NCBI RefSeq assembly: GCF_902158555.1
Contig: NZ_CABGGS010000044.1
Span: 62,001 to 126,000, forward strand
Source of the DNA: Klebsiella spallanzanii
Lineage (GTDB): Bacteria; Pseudomonadota; Gammaproteobacteria; Enterobacterales; Enterobacteriaceae
DNA length: 64,000 nt
Direction of reading: 5' to 3'
Position 1 is the first letter of the stretch, and each line of letters starts with the position of its first letter. The translations under genes were made by a program, and so were the position numbers. Below are positions 5,849 through 16,531 of this stretch, piece after piece. The notes beneath the pieces are model-generated. The model was not told where the DNA came from. It searched no databases and was given only the letters and a program-made list of their open reading frames with translations.

Positions 5849-8800
5849 TTATCTCAGTTTTCCTCGAAGTTGCAAACTTGCCTCTGGTAAATGTCTACGA
5901 ATAATAAGGTCATCTGCGCACTCCATTTTTTCTGACCCTTGAGGACTAAGTTTCTGGAGTTTATGATCTGTCGGAATCGCCGGGGCTAGTGGAGAACTGA
6001 GTGATATCCAAGTTTCTGCACCCGTAGCCAGGCGTGTAGCAACAATTGGAATTACTATTGCTCCAGCTTCATTGTCATATCGTTGAACTTCACGAGAGAA
6101 AGAAAATTCGGTTCCATACTGCCGAATCAGATCACGGGCGAGAAGATCAAGCGATCGTCGAGTACGCTCGGCAGGATAAGGCGGATATCCACCATCAAAC
6201 GCATGTTCAATAAACTGAATGCCGAGTTTGCGATCTAGGAGCGAGTGGTCCATTCGATTGCGGAAACTTTGCAGGCAGCGATAGCAGGATGTGTTGCAGT
6301 TTTCTGGACAACTTGCTAGAAGATTTCGCGTGTGCTCAAACAATTCTCTTGCCCGATTCACAAGTTCGGTCGAAAACCCTGCACCTCCTGCCAATGTGTC
6401 ATATAGGAAAATTTCAACTTCGTTACCGCTTGCGCCTTTTTCTGTCAAAGCTGGGCGGTATTCGGCTAGAACTTCTCCCGGTTCAATATCTAGTGTTTGA
6501 CACGCAGCCTTGGCCATAGCTTCGCATAGAGTTCTAAGTACAGAATCAGCTTCTATACTGCCGGGCAAGAGTTGGAACGGCTCTGTTAGCGGGAATGAAA
6601 ATAATGCAATGTCAGTTTTGAAATCAGTCCCAAGAATTACGTGACGTTTTGCCGCTCCTCCTGGGCAGATGGAGCCTTCTTCACTGCGGAATGGCGTAGC
6701 GTGTGGTTGTGAGAGTAGTTCCTCAGGAGCCGCCGATGACTCGATTCGACCACAGGCGAGACAATAATCGTAGCCATCTTTATCGACACCAGTATTTGAT
6801 ACTAAGAGAAATTCTCTCGCTTTGAAAGCACGCACCCGCTCGGATACCTGAATCCAGCTCTTGTCAGGATTAGGCGTTTGCATGACTAACTTGGCACGCG
6901 TCGCTCTTGCGGTCTCGTTTGGTGAGTCTGGCTCAGTTTCCGGCGGTGTATCGATTGGGTGTGCAAAGCCGACAGGACGGAACCAGACCCTTGCCGGGCC
7001 GAAAGAGTTGGGTGTGTTGCAGGCTGGACAAGTCTCTGTCGTGTTCTCCCTCTCTTTTAAGTAATCGTCAGTCCTTGCATGGGAGCAAGTGCTGCACTCG
7101 AAGTAGAGTTTTCGTTTTCCCCAAGCGTCCCGTCGTTCGGCTGGATAAGGAGAATATATAGCTTTGGATGTATACTGTTTGCCGTTTATCCAGAGTTGCT
7201 TGTTTGGTGCGTATTGAGATAGAGCCAGTGCAAGCCCCTGAGCGGGAGCATAATCTATAACCGATGTGAACGGGGTTGATCTCTCTTGATTGAAAACGTG
7301 AAATGCCACAACATCGGTTGGAAACGCATACCGTGGAACTACTCCCCGGTAAAGGAGACGGTCAAGTAGTTTATCCGTGGCGGGATCAACAATATGTACG
7401 TTATCCTCTGACTCGGTCATTATCTCATTCTCGGTTTGATCACCAGAGTCGTCCTTACTTTTTTCTAGGGCGGAGTTGACATCTTGGTTCTCTGATTGAA
7501 TAAAATCTATGGCTTCGTCAATCGTATCTGTCGCGTCAACCATCATTTCAGCAATCAACCTATGGCGATCATCTGGCGACAACTCAGTGGGTAGCCAGCG
7601 ATCAGCCGCGTTAGTGAGGTCTTGTGCATTATCTTCTAGCCATTTAGCAAAATCATAACGATTGAGCAAAGGTCCCCGAGTTTTGAAATCACCGACTTTG
7701 CCCAAAACGGAAAACAAATTAGGATCGGCACCTGGGATTAATCCAGGAATACGGTCTTCATGATAGCGCTGAAGCAGGTAGGCGCGAAGATGGCGTCGCG
7801 TTATTTCCGGATTTTCTAACGTGAGGCGTGGATCAATGACATTACCCCGTATCATTTCCTCTGGATCCGTAAAATAATGGTCGTCATGGCTGTCGGAGCT
7901 GCCAAATGCTACAACAGTCGCAACTGCATTAGCACGTCTGCCTGCTCGGCCAGCACGCTGCTGATAATTGGCGCGGGTTGGAGGCATATTACGAAGTGCC
8001 ACGCCTGAAAGATCACCGATATCAATACCTACTTCCATAGTCGTGGTGCTTGAAAGCACATCAATAGCGGGTTCACCAGGGCGGTCCTTATCTCTCCAGG
8101 CGACATCGATATCCTGAAATCTTATTTCGTGTCGCTCAGAGTGAGAGAAGGCTTCATCCGGCTGTGCCGCTCCAAGTTGAGCTGTGTGCTCTGCTGCAAT
8201 AATAGTCATTAGTTGGGGATCTTCAACATCAAGTGCTGAAGCGATAGGGTCGCGATAAAAACCACGACGTGCCTTGTAAACCTCATCTAAAGCGGGATCA
8301 AAGTTGCTCACATCAGAACTTTCACAGTCAATACATCTACTGAGAGTTCCGACTGGGCGATGAACAGATTTGCAACTATTGCATCGCTGCCACTGACCAT
8401 TTAAATGAAGAGAAAGCTTCGAAGCAACTAAACGATGTCCCCCTCCCATTGTTTGCTCGGTAAAAATGGTCAGAAGAGTTGGAAGCCAATTCTTTTTGAA
8501 TATTGATTTCGATTGCTTCGATACAAGAACTCGGTTCATGGCAGTAAATACCCCTTGATGGGATCTCACTCGTTCATTCCACCAAGAGTCAGGCATGTCT
8601 GAAAACCAGATTCCCGGATCAAGCGTCCAGCATCGCAGCCAAGCTCGACAGACTGTCAATTTAGCCTCCTCGGTTTCGGCGACTCCTGGTAGATCGGGAA
8701 GTTTTACAATCTTGGACGAGATTTGTGGAGGCTCGCCAATCGTGGCGATCGCCAAGGCCTCCAGATCAAGTCCCATGTTCGTATGTTTAAACGTATCGGA

Positions 8801-11389
8801 GATTGCCTGCATAAGACGCTGCGGACATCGGGACAACGAACTGAGGAGTTGAAAGAGCTGAATACCTGCGGGAGATGGGCCTGGACTTGGTCCTTCTACC
8901 TCTGAAAGTGTTTCTGCATCACCAAGTTGGGGCCTTAGTCGAACGCCTAACTTATGGGCAGCCACTAAAACTGATAAGTACGCATGGTTGAGCACAAGAG
9001 TTTTGGAGAAGTCCGGATCGCGGCTAAGAATCTTATAACCCAACGGAAGGAGTGCCCGCACAGCATCACGTAAGGAATAGTTCTGAAGTGTGCCAGCCAG
9101 ACGAGCGGCTACTTGGCGAGAATCAGAGAAGATTAGAACCTTACGCCCACGAAGTGGCGCAAAAGAAGTTTGTTGCTGTGGACCAGGGGGCTGTATTCTT
9201 AGCTGTGATCCCAATAAAGCCTGAAACGGTTGATCGCCCTTGGTCTGATGATCTTGAACGCTAGATTGTCCATGACCTGCCATCTGGTTGCAACATGCAC
9301 AAGGAGCGAATTGCCCTGGACCTGCTGCACGGGTTGTATCTTTCGAGCCATCTGTTACGGGCTTTGCAGGAGCAAGGAAGACGGTTCGATATTTCTCTCC
9401 TAGTACATCTGGATTAAGCTGGCCCGATACAAGATCATAGTAAGCGGCTTTGGCTTTATCATCCGATGGCGGTTCTTCAATAAGAAGATCAAGAGGATGA
9501 AGAGCCTCTATAAGCCCTGAAGCAGTCTCAATTCTTTCACCTTCTTTGGACCATAAATAGCGTGGCTGCGCAACATCATTTGTATAGGCCCTGGCATATG
9601 AAGTGCCACAATGACGGCAAGTATAATATTCCAAAACCGGAGCGCCGCAACTGCATCGCTCGTGTGGTTGCGAGAACAATCTTCCGGCAGGGCTTCGCCT
9701 GTCTCTGAGGGCATCGGGGCAATTGGGATCCATGCATATCCATAAGCCAGGAAGTCCACGGAAGAATGAATGTATTCTGCATGGAAGAAGGCTAGCTTCG
9801 TTTGGTGTTTTTTTCGCGCGGCTCCCAAACGCGAGTAATACCGTTGTGGCTTTTTCCAAAAGATTCGATGGTATTGTATCGTCAAAGATTATTTCTGGTA
9901 GTTTGGAGAGCGATACCGCAGCAGTCATAGTCTCATTTACAAGTCGATTAAATGGCGCGTAATCGTACAGCGCCAGATAAAGTTTAGCGTCCACATCACT
10001 TACATCTTTGACTGATACCCCTCGAAACTTTAGAAAGTTCTCAATCGCTGCCAATTGTTGACTATGGTCTGCTGAATAGAACTGTTTAAGATTAACAGCA
10101 GCAAGGGTGTTTATATCGACCATTGATCCACGGTCCTCAGGAGAACGTAACTGTAGTTCTCCTACTATTGACACGAATGATTCGGCCGATACTCCGGAAA
10201 GCTGTGCGCCGAATACACCAGCATTTTTCTTACCCTCATCACTGAAGCTTGCGGTCGAGCATATGACTTGGAACCTCTCGGCTGGTATACCAAGACGTTC
10301 TCTTAGTCTACGTATCAATAATCCGACTTCAGCACCTTGTGCTCCTCTGTAAAGATGAGCTTCATCAAGAACGATAAGAAATTTCTCGTCCGGGCAAGCG
10401 TCCAACCATTCTTTTGTTGCGTCAAATATGCCACGCTCAATGGGACGCATCATCATATATTCAAGCATCGAATAGTTTGTAATGAGAAGATCGGGTGGAG
10501 ATGCATGAACTTCATGGCGTGTAATTAGTTCAGAATCGTGTGGACGGCAGATTGCTCGCTTCGCCCAAGGCACAGGAGCTTTACCCAACCAGTCGGAAAC
10601 ACTTTCTTTGGATGGCCATTTTCCCCGTACCTTTAAGGTATCAAAGAGTTTAGCCGCGCGGTATTCTTCCCCGTCGGAAGGGGAATGTTCATAGCGTCGT
10701 TTCGCATCCTCGATCTCACCGAAAAATTCACCAATAGATGCTAGTCGTTTACTATCTTTATTAGGTGTGCGCAGGCCCGCATATGGGGTACGGCTGGTAT
10801 AACGCGCGAAGAGGACGGGACGCTTAGCCCATTTTTCGAATAGAGCAACGGTTTGAGGGGAACCGAACATTGTTCGCAATCGACTTAATTGGTCGTTCAC
10901 GAGGGCGTTCATAGGATAAAGCACTAATGCGCGAACAGCATTATATTTTTTAAAGCGCTCTGGGTTCTCGCAGGCTTCAATTGCGAACTTGCCTAATATC
11001 GGTAAGAGGAATGATTCAGTTTTGCCAGAACCTGTTCCCGTCATAATCATAAGGTTTCGATTATTGTTGAGAATCTCTTGTAGGGCCTCCAATTGATGGG
11101 TATAGGGGGAAGGGTAAATTACTGGTTTTCCTGATTTTGTGTCAGAAAGAACTCTCAATGCTTCAAGTGCCGCTGGTGGCAAACTATCAATCTCATTATA
11201 AGGACTGGCGCTCTTATAGCGGGGAGTCGATTCCAGATATGGAGCCTGATAGATGCCACCGATCTGATTCAATAGTTCACGACGCTGTTTGACTATGGAA
11301 GGGTGGCCGATGTGATATGTCGCCTCGATATAATGCGTCAGGCTCTGCCGTAATTCGTCAATTGTTTGTTGTATTGTGGCTGTTTTCAT
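5849..11389 (-). CDS. druE: Druantia DruE: giant DEAH helicase with DUF1998 domain
   Basis: An 1846-residue superfamily 2 helicase. Visible motifs: Walker A TGTGSGKT (117-124), motif II DEAH (342-345), ICSTAS, then the second RecA domain with TMEVGIDIGDLSG and QQRAGRAGRR (motif VI). Between them is a cysteine-rich insert (CMDPNC, CSCG, CRHCG) that may bind zinc. The C-terminus has the DUF1998 signature CPENCNTSCYRCL near residue 1700. Length and architecture fit DruE, the constant gene of Druantia anti-phage systems, and its operon includes DruA. The related MrfA-type helicases share DUF1998 but are far shorter. A GGGAG ribosome site supports the ATG. It starts 14 bases after the preceding gene ends. 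Confidence 0.85.
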   Translation of the reverse strand: MKTATIQQTIDELRQSLTHYIEATYHIGHPSIVKQRRELLNQIGGIYQAPYLESTPRYKSASPYNEIDSLPPAALEALRVLSDTKSGKPVIYPSPYTHQLEALQEILNNNRNLMIMTGTGSGKTESFLLPILGKFAIEACENPERFKKYNAVRALVLYPMNALVNDQLSRLRTMFGSPQTVALFEKWAKRPVLFARYTSRTPYAGLRTPNKDSKRLASIGEFFGEIEDAKRRYEHSPSDGEEYRAAKLFDTLKVRGKWPSKESVSDWLGKAPVPWAKRAICRPHDSELITRHEVHASPPDLLITNYSMLEYMMMRPIERGIFDATKEWLDACPDEKFLIVLDEAHLYRGAQGAEVGLLIRRLRERLGIPAERFQVICSTASFSDEGKKNAGVFGAQLSGVSAESFVSIVGELQLRSPEDRGSMVDINTLAAVNLKQFYSADHSQQLAAIENFLKFRGVSVKDVSDVDAKLYLALYDYAPFNRLVNETMTAAVSLSKLPEIIFDDTIPSNLLEKATTVLLAFGSRAKKTPNEASLLPCRIHSFFRGLPGLWICMDPNCPDALRDRRSPAGRLFSQPHERCSCGAPVLEYYTCRHCGTSYARAYTNDVAQPRYLWSKEGERIETASGLIEALHPLDLLIEEPPSDDKAKAAYYDLVSGQLNPDVLGEKYRTVFLAPAKPVTDGSKDTTRAAGPGQFAPCACCNQMAGHGQSSVQDHQTKGDQPFQALLGSQLRIQPPGPQQQTSFAPLRGRKVLIFSDSRQVAARLAGTLQNYSLRDAVRALLPLGYKILSRDPDFSKTLVLNHAYLSVLVAAHKLGVRLRPQLGDAETLSEVEGPSPGPSPAGIQLFQLLSSLSRCPQRLMQAISDTFKHTNMGLDLEALAIATIGEPPQISSKIVKLPDLPGVAETEEAKLTVCRAWLRCWTLDPGIWFSDMPDSWWNERVRSHQGVFTAMNRVLVSKQSKSIFKKNWLPTLLTIFTEQTMGGGHRLVASKLSLHLNGQWQRCNSCKSVHRPVGTLSRCIDCESSDVSNFDPALDEVYKARRGFYRDPIASALDVEDPQLMTIIAAEHTAQLGAAQPDEAFSHSERHEIRFQDIDVAWRDKDRPGEPAIDVLSSTTTMEVGIDIGDLSGVALRNMPPTRANYQQRAGRAGRRANAVATVVAFGSSDSHDDHYFTDPEEMIRGNVIDPRLTLENPEITRRHLRAYLLQRYHEDRIPGLIPGADPNLFSVLGKVGDFKTRGPLLNRYDFAKWLEDNAQDLTNAADRWLPTELSPDDRHRLIAEMMVDATDTIDEAIDFIQSENQDVNSALEKSKDDSGDQTENEIMTESEDNVHIVDPATDKLLDRLLYRGVVPRYAFPTDVVAFHVFNQERSTPFTSVIDYAPAQGLALALSQYAPNKQLWINGKQYTSKAIYSPYPAERRDAWGKRKLYFECSTCSHARTDDYLKERENTTETCPACNTPNSFGPARVWFRPVGFAHPIDTPPETEPDSPNETARATRAKLVMQTPNPDKSWIQVSERVRAFKAREFLLVSNTGVDKDGYDYCLACGRIESSAAPEELLSQPHATPFRSEEGSICPGGAAKRHVILGTDFKTDIALFSFPLTEPFQLLPGSIEADSVLRTLCEAMAKAACQTLDIEPGEVLAEYRPALTEKGASGNEVEIFLYDTLAGGAGFSTELVNRARELFEHTRNLLASCPENCNTSCYRCLQSFRNRMDHSLLDRKLGIQFIEHAFDGGYPPYPAERTRRSLDLLARDLIRQYGTEFSFSREVQRYDNEAGAIVIPIVATRLATGAETWISLSSPLAPAIPTDHKLQKLSPQGSEKMECADDLIIRRHLPEASLQLRGKLR

Positions 11390-11403
11390 TTAGTGCTCCC
11401 ATA

Positions 11404-12468
11404 CTAATCCCGAGTTAGCCAGAGGGATTCCTCTAGCCAATGAAGTTCTTCTTCACTATTATGTAAAGGCAGTGAAAATTGCAGCAAGGCGCGATGAGGC
11501 TTTAAACGTTCACCGACCAGACTAAGACGCCTAATCGCCCAAGAAGGAAGAGGAGATGTAAAGGACAGCACAGTTATCTCCTTTTCATAAACAACTCTGA
11601 CCTGTTGCGGAGAGCCAGTAAGTGCATCCATCGCAGCGAGTAATCGCCAGGCTTCATCACAATCTCGAAAGCGCGCATCTCCTGAATGAATATCAACGAA
11701 GCGTTGGACTAATCCGTCCCGAATTTCGGCAAGGCACCACAGTCTTGCCCCGTAGCGTTGTGGGCGTCGGGCAATATAAATTCCAGCATGTTGTTCGTTT
11801 AGTGACTGCCATCTGCCTTTATAGTATGAAGTTGTATTGCTAATATCAATTATCTCAAAATTCTCTATTTTTTCCGGGTGTATATCGTTGGGGAGTCTGC
11901 TGATCCACGATTTTACAAGTTTGTCGGCTGTAATCGAAACTGGTGCACGTAGCCATGTAATCATAGGTAACTCAATAAGTCCTAGATCGATAAGTGTTTG
12001 CCGACATGATTGCGTATTGCTTGGTGTGAGTATTCTTAAACCACTCGGGTAATAAACGAGATTAAAGTCATTTACCTGTGGCGGAGTGACATCATCACCA
12101 GCCACTCCCACTATAATAAATGTCCCATCTCTTCGAAGCACAAACGCCGGTGGAGCAGGGCGCAAAATGAGGTTCGTTTCCCCCGCGATTTCGTCCCGCA
12201 TTTCAAGAAGATCACCCAAGTTGACAAGGTCGTCAATAATATCGTAGATGAGTGTCTTTAAGTTCTCAGGCTCGTCAGTTAATGGACCTAGGGAATTCAT
12301 TACGAGTGAGCATACTGTCCGAATCGAACAAGGAGCTTCAATGAAAACGGTTCTCCGCAACGCTTGAGCGATTAATGCATTATCAAGTTTTTGCAAGTCA
12401 GGAAGTCCTAATGAGCGAGATGAATACTTTATGCAATCAGCCCGGCTAAGTATTTTAATATTGTTCAT
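11404..12468 (-). CDS. Druantia-associated protein, DruD-like by position
   Basis: A 354-residue protein of unknown function directly upstream of the giant helicase gene, whose position and size correspond to DruD of type I Druantia. I recognise no catalytic motif. The N-terminal third looks helical and the rest mixed alpha/beta, with no signal peptide or membrane segment. Its start overlaps the stop of the 941-residue protein gene by 4 bases, indicating translational coupling. The DruD assignment is positional, not made by sequence comparison. Confidence 0.55.
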   Translation of the reverse strand: MNNIKILSRADCIKYSSRSLGLPDLQKLDNALIAQALRRTVFIEAPCSIRTVCSLVMNSLGPLTDEPENLKTLIYDIIDDLVNLGDLLEMRDEIAGETNLILRPAPPAFVLRRDGTFIIVGVAGDDVTPPQVNDFNLVYYPSGLRILTPSNTQSCRQTLIDLGLIELPMITWLRAPVSITADKLVKSWISRLPNDIHPEKIENFEIIDISNTTSYYKGRWQSLNEQHAGIYIARRPQRYGARLWCLAEIRDGLVQRFVDIHSGDARFRDCDEAWRLLAAMDALTGSPQQVRVVYEKEITVLSFTSPLPSWAIRRLSLVGERLKPHRALLQFSLPLHNSEEELHWLEESLWLTRD

Positions 12469-15290
12469 AAGACCTCCGCCTTAGAGCTCGTTTTCTGGCA
12501 GTGTGCCACTAGACGCGCAAAATACGCTCCGCGGATTAGCGCAGAGTTTTTCCGTAGCATATCGAATGCATTTGGTGATGCGAGATCCGAGGGTTTCACA
12601 GTATGCGGTTGAAATGCCAATTTCAGTGCAAGACGATAGAGGATGTCTGTTTCCGGAATTTTATAAGCATGAGCCAGTCGAAAGAATTCTAGTTCAGCAG
12701 TTTCTGCATCATGATCATATTGCCAATCTTGTGCGCTCAATAAGCCTGAAGCGAATCCTTGTGAATAATAAACTCGCCTATAAAGAAATCCAATGTCCCT
12801 TTTACCAGTTTGAACCTTGTTTATATCTTCTGCCCAGTCATTACCGCATAGATATCGTTCAAGTTCTTTTTCAAGTGTGAGAATAGCGTTGCGCCGAGCC
12901 AAAAAAGCCATTGGTCCTATCAGCCTCCGAGCTCCCTGCCAATACCGCAGAGCATTGATAATGGTTAGCGGCTGTGGTTCTTCTGCGGACACATGAGTCA
13001 GAATATTCAGATCTCGAAAATCAGAAATTTGGCGCTGCGAAGCCATAGCGATCACTTCGTAAGTTTGATCATTGATGCTTGCAACAAACAAACCGCCCTT
13101 ACCACGAAGCTCTAGTCCGGACAGAGCCTGTTCATAGTCCACTTCGTGACCAATTTCAACAGCGTTCAAATCATATCTCTTTACAGAAGGCAGACTTGTT
13201 TCCTCTGTATCATTGGTGAGTCGGATAGTACGTTTGTCTAAACGTAGCCACCGTAAAGGTTCTGCTTTCTTGTCGAATCGCACGCTCTCTAGGCCATATT
13301 CGTCCAACGATATGAGCAATTCTATACACGCGGAACGATCAACATGTTCAATGTAGTTGTCTGCTGTCAGTTTCTGTACGATAAGTTTAGATATTCTCTC
13401 ATCGTCAACAGGAGCCTTGTAATTGCCAATCGGCTCTATATGAAAAAGCGTGCCGTCTGCGTTGAAGAAACGGATTTCCAGTTTAACAATACGCCCGGCA
13501 GGAGCCATAAACCTCAGGGTGGCTGCGTGGTCAAGAAACTGCTCTAATGTGGCTCCCTGCGGTTCAAGCTTGAGGCTAACCCCTGCTTTTCCGGAGACAG
13601 TCTTTTGCCAAGGTGCTGCTAAACGCACCCTAATGAGGATTTCTTCGCTTATTATGTTGCTGCCGGTAGCTACGCCGAGTGCAGATAAAGATACATAATA
13701 CAAACCTATTGGAAGCTTACCGAGCGAAATAAACGTTTTTCCGTTGGGTTCCGGACGCAGATGTACAGGAGGATGTTTATTAATAATGATCTGTAATTCG
13801 TCGGCTTCAACATCCGATGCTAGGTAAAACATGACAACTTCTGTGTCAAGAAACTCCAGCGCGTCATCTACATTGTTCCATCGGGCAGTCATACCTATTG
13901 ATTCGGCTCGTATGCCTAACTTATATCCAAGCCCAATCGACGATAATGCTGCTATTTTTCTAGCATCTACTTTCGTAGGAATTGAAAATTGCCAAACGTC
14001 GGCTCCAGTTGTCTGTGACTGAACAGGAGTAAGCGATAGACTATCGATAACTTCAGTGGCCACTGTATTCGAACAGACAAGTAAATAAGCTTGGTTAGCT
14101 TTTACATGCCGTCCCGTGACTTCAACAGCCGTACCATCTGAACGTACCTTTAATAGCCGTAAAGTCGTTGCAGGGAAAAGCAGCCTTTCCTGCAAAGAGG
14201 CTGTAACTTTTTCAAAAGGGCGATCGAATTCGAAAACAGAATGATTATCAGTTGGGTATGCCGAGAGTGGTTCTTCTGTTCCTCCGGTGTAAGAAAATAA
14301 TGCCCGGCCCGGCATCCATGCATTGCCTCCACCATAATAACGAAAGCGCATATGAGAGTGTTCTAAATCAAGCGGGGATAGTCCGGCCTGACGAAGAGAT
14401 GTTGCAATGTCGGGAATTACGAGCCTTAGGTTCCACTCTGTTAAACCTCTTTGCCGTGCAATTAGCCGAGGTTTTACTGTACAAGTTTTCGAGATAGTTA
14501 CATTTTCTTGGATACTTTTTGAAGAAGATATAAAGCTTGTACTATACAAATTGACGAAACGAGCCTCACGGAGTACTCGTCTTACTTCCTTTAGGCGAGT
14601 ACCAAATGAACCAAGCTTATCGAAGTCGTCTATGATGCGGCGCAATGTGCTTTTCTCAATGGGGGAGATAGCATCAACGACATCTTCAAGACGCATCGCC
14701 ATTACAATTCGTGCTGTTAGAGTTTTTTGTTGTAAGAAACCCTCGAACCGAGATGAACCACCATGATATTCATCGCTTAGTAGTTCACCTATTTCTTCTA
14801 ATGTAAGCTCACCACTTCTAGTCAGTAAATGGCGAAGATTGTATAGGTGATCGGCAAAAAAACGTTGTAGATATCTTGGCAGAATGGCTTGCGTGATTGG
14901 CCAAGAAATAATAGGGAACTGCTGTGCCCATGACCCGGAGGGGGTGACACTATTAAAATCAGTAGTAAATCGTCTATACCATATACGGATTTGATCACGG
15001 TCTCCAAACTTAGGCCAGGAGGGAAAGGCTATAGCAAAGGAATCCCAATATTCGGTTCCGTCATATGTGTAACCTATCTCAGCAGCGGCAGCGATCCATA
15101 CCAGCCAAAAAGTGCGAGTAGCACGTTTTGTTGTATTCAAGTTGGCATTGAGAAGCGATTGAGCAGTAGAAATCTCTGCTTCGCTCAGACCATGCTCGAT
15201 CGCATAAACGGGATAATTTTCGGTAGTCCGCAGATCACGTAGTCGAGAATAATGCTGGTATAGCCTCTCTTGAAGTTCTGCTAGATTCAC
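12465..15290 (-). CDS. Druantia-associated large protein (DruB/DruC position)
   Basis: A 941-residue cytosolic protein. The N-terminal 330 residues are helical, with the run GSWAQQFPIISWPITQAILP; the central 400 are beta-rich, suggesting stacked Ig-like or beta-sandwich domains; the C-terminal 200 are helical. I see no nuclease, methylase or NTPase motif. The frame is open to a TTG at 15305, but I chose the GTG at 15290 because GGAGGAGGAG lies just before it. It fills the slot of two separate genes, druB and druC, in type I Druantia, so it may be a fusion, or it may be related to DruH of type III systems. I cannot decide without a profile search. Confidence 0.55.
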   Translation of the reverse strand: MNLAELQERLYQHYSRLRDLRTTENYPVYAIEHGLSEAEISTAQSLLNANLNTTKRATRTFWLVWIAAAAEIGYTYDGTEYWDSFAIAFPSWPKFGDRDQIRIWYRRFTTDFNSVTPSGSWAQQFPIISWPITQAILPRYLQRFFADHLYNLRHLLTRSGELTLEEIGELLSDEYHGGSSRFEGFLQQKTLTARIVMAMRLEDVVDAISPIEKSTLRRIIDDFDKLGSFGTRLKEVRRVLREARFVNLYSTSFISSSKSIQENVTISKTCTVKPRLIARQRGLTEWNLRLVIPDIATSLRQAGLSPLDLEHSHMRFRYYGGGNAWMPGRALFSYTGGTEEPLSAYPTDNHSVFEFDRPFEKVTASLQERLLFPATTLRLLKVRSDGTAVEVTGRHVKANQAYLLVCSNTVATEVIDSLSLTPVQSQTTGADVWQFSIPTKVDARKIAALSSIGLGYKLGIRAESIGMTARWNNVDDALEFLDTEVVMFYLASDVEADELQIIINKHPPVHLRPEPNGKTFISLGKLPIGLYYVSLSALGVATGSNIISEEILIRVRLAAPWQKTVSGKAGVSLKLEPQGATLEQFLDHAATLRFMAPAGRIVKLEIRFFNADGTLFHIEPIGNYKAPVDDERISKLIVQKLTADNYIEHVDRSACIELLISLDEYGLESVRFDKKAEPLRWLRLDKRTIRLTNDTEETSLPSVKRYDLNAVEIGHEVDYEQALSGLELRGKGGLFVASINDQTYEVIAMASQRQISDFRDLNILTHVSAEEPQPLTIINALRYWQGARRLIGPMAFLARRNAILTLEKELERYLCGNDWAEDINKVQTGKRDIGFLYRRVYYSQGFASGLLSAQDWQYDHDAETAELEFFRLAHAYKIPETDILYRLALKLAFQPHTVKPSDLASPNAFDMLRKNSALIRGAYFARLVAHCQKTSSKAEVL

Positions 15291-15310
15291 TTCTCCTCCT
15301 CCCAACTCCT

Positions 15311-16531
15311 TTAGGCAATTTTACTAGTTATTACGTCCAGTTTTAATCCTTTAATTAGTAAGGATATATCGTCCCGTCTCCAGTTCTTATAATAACCCTG
15401 CCTTAGAGCTCGCGGTTCAATCCATCTCTTACGCGCAAGTTCAGATATTTCATCAATAGTTTTTAAGGTTGAAAGGTCGGGTGTACCCCTACCAGTCGCG
15501 AGAATTTCTTTTGCATTTTCAGCGAGCTGGCAGAAAAATACCTCTCTTTGGATTCCATGACGTAAAACCGCTTGGTTAATCCCGAGTTGTTTCAGGGCAG
15601 CTTTGATAGTTCTGAGCCGCCAATTTGAGCCTTCGCCAAAGCAATGTTGATCGGCATACGGGTGCTCTGCGAGTCGAAGATATTCACGCATCTCCCCAAA
15701 TAACTCATCGGTAATATGAAAATGCCCCCAGCCGACGGTATAACCGATTGGTTCAAAATAACTTATGCTATCTAGCTTCAGTCGATTATAAAGTGATGAA
15801 CGCCCCATGGAAGAACTTGTTGTTACTGCGAGTAAGTGAGCGTATTTATCTTTACCAGAAATAATGCCCGTCGTTGAACCATAATTTCGTAGGAAATCGT
15901 CATAAACTTCTCGTGAGCGAATTAAACAGGCAATCGCTTTACCGCCTAAAAGCATATTGTAGGGGGGAACCGCTCCAAGAACGTAAGCATCAAGTATGTT
16001 AACTAGCCGACTTGATCGATCATTAGATGTCCATCCGATTAAATTATCACGTACAGATAAGTTAAAAACTGGATCTCCTAATGCAAATATTCCAGCAAGT
16101 CGGTCATGCCCTCTGTCCCACACGAGGTACCGCATGCGGCGACCGTAACCATTTGATACTGGAACAGACCAGGTTAAAGATGCTGCCCTAAAGAGTTTGG
16201 ATTCGAACGAATTCGCAGAAACTTTTATCAATGATAAGCGAATCCTAGTTGGATCAATCTCATTTCCGTTGGCAAAATATGGTATGGCACTTGGCAAGAA
16301 TTCAGATATAAATTGCTCAGAGGAGCGTAGACGTTCTTCACGTTGAGCGCTGTGCAGTTGACGGATAGATTCTTTTCCTGACTCAGGACGAACTAGTGTT
16401 CCATCCGGCCCTTTTTGAAACCCCAGCTGTGTAAAATGTGAGCGTATTTTGCGTTTTAAGCTAGCCTCTGGGGTAAAGGCTTGTGCTACTGGGGCTTTCT
16501 CTCCATTGCTCTTACACTTAACTGATTTCAA
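15311..16531 (-). CDS. druA: Druantia DruA (DUF4338)
   Basis: A 406-residue DUF4338 protein, the first gene of the operon. Diagnostic segments are RMRYLVWDRGHDRLAGIFA, FNLSVRDNLIGW and VPPYNMLLGGKAIACLI, typical of DruA. DruA proteins resemble part of some transposase-related proteins, but their biochemical role is unsettled. The start is a TTG with AAGG/AAGG words upstream; no better in-frame start is evident. The next gene begins about 20 bases on. Together with the helicase this identifies the cluster as Druantia. Confidence 0.82.
   Translation of the reverse strand: MKSVKCKSNGEKAPVAQAFTPEASLKRKIRSHFTQLGFQKGPDGTLVRPESGKESIRQLHSAQREERLRSSEQFISEFLPSAIPYFANGNEIDPTRIRLSLIKVSANSFESKLFRAASLTWSVPVSNGYGRRMRYLVWDRGHDRLAGIFALGDPVFNLSVRDNLIGWTSNDRSSRLVNILDAYVLGAVPPYNMLLGGKAIACLIRSREVYDDFLRNYGSTTGIISGKDKYAHLLAVTTSSSMGRSSLYNRLKLDSISYFEPIGYTVGWGHFHITDELFGEMREYLRLAEHPYADQHCFGEGSNWRLRTIKAALKQLGINQAVLRHGIQREVFFCQLAENAKEILATGRGTPDLSTLKTIDEISELARKRWIEPRALRQGYYKNWRRDDISLLIKGLKLDVITSKIA

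Noticed and set aside
5849..16531. DISARM system, because of a helicase and a DUF1998 domain
   Set aside because: DISARM has separate DrmA and DrmB (DUF1998) proteins plus a methylase and a PLD protein; here helicase and DUF1998 are fused and a DUF4338 protein is present, which points to Druantia.
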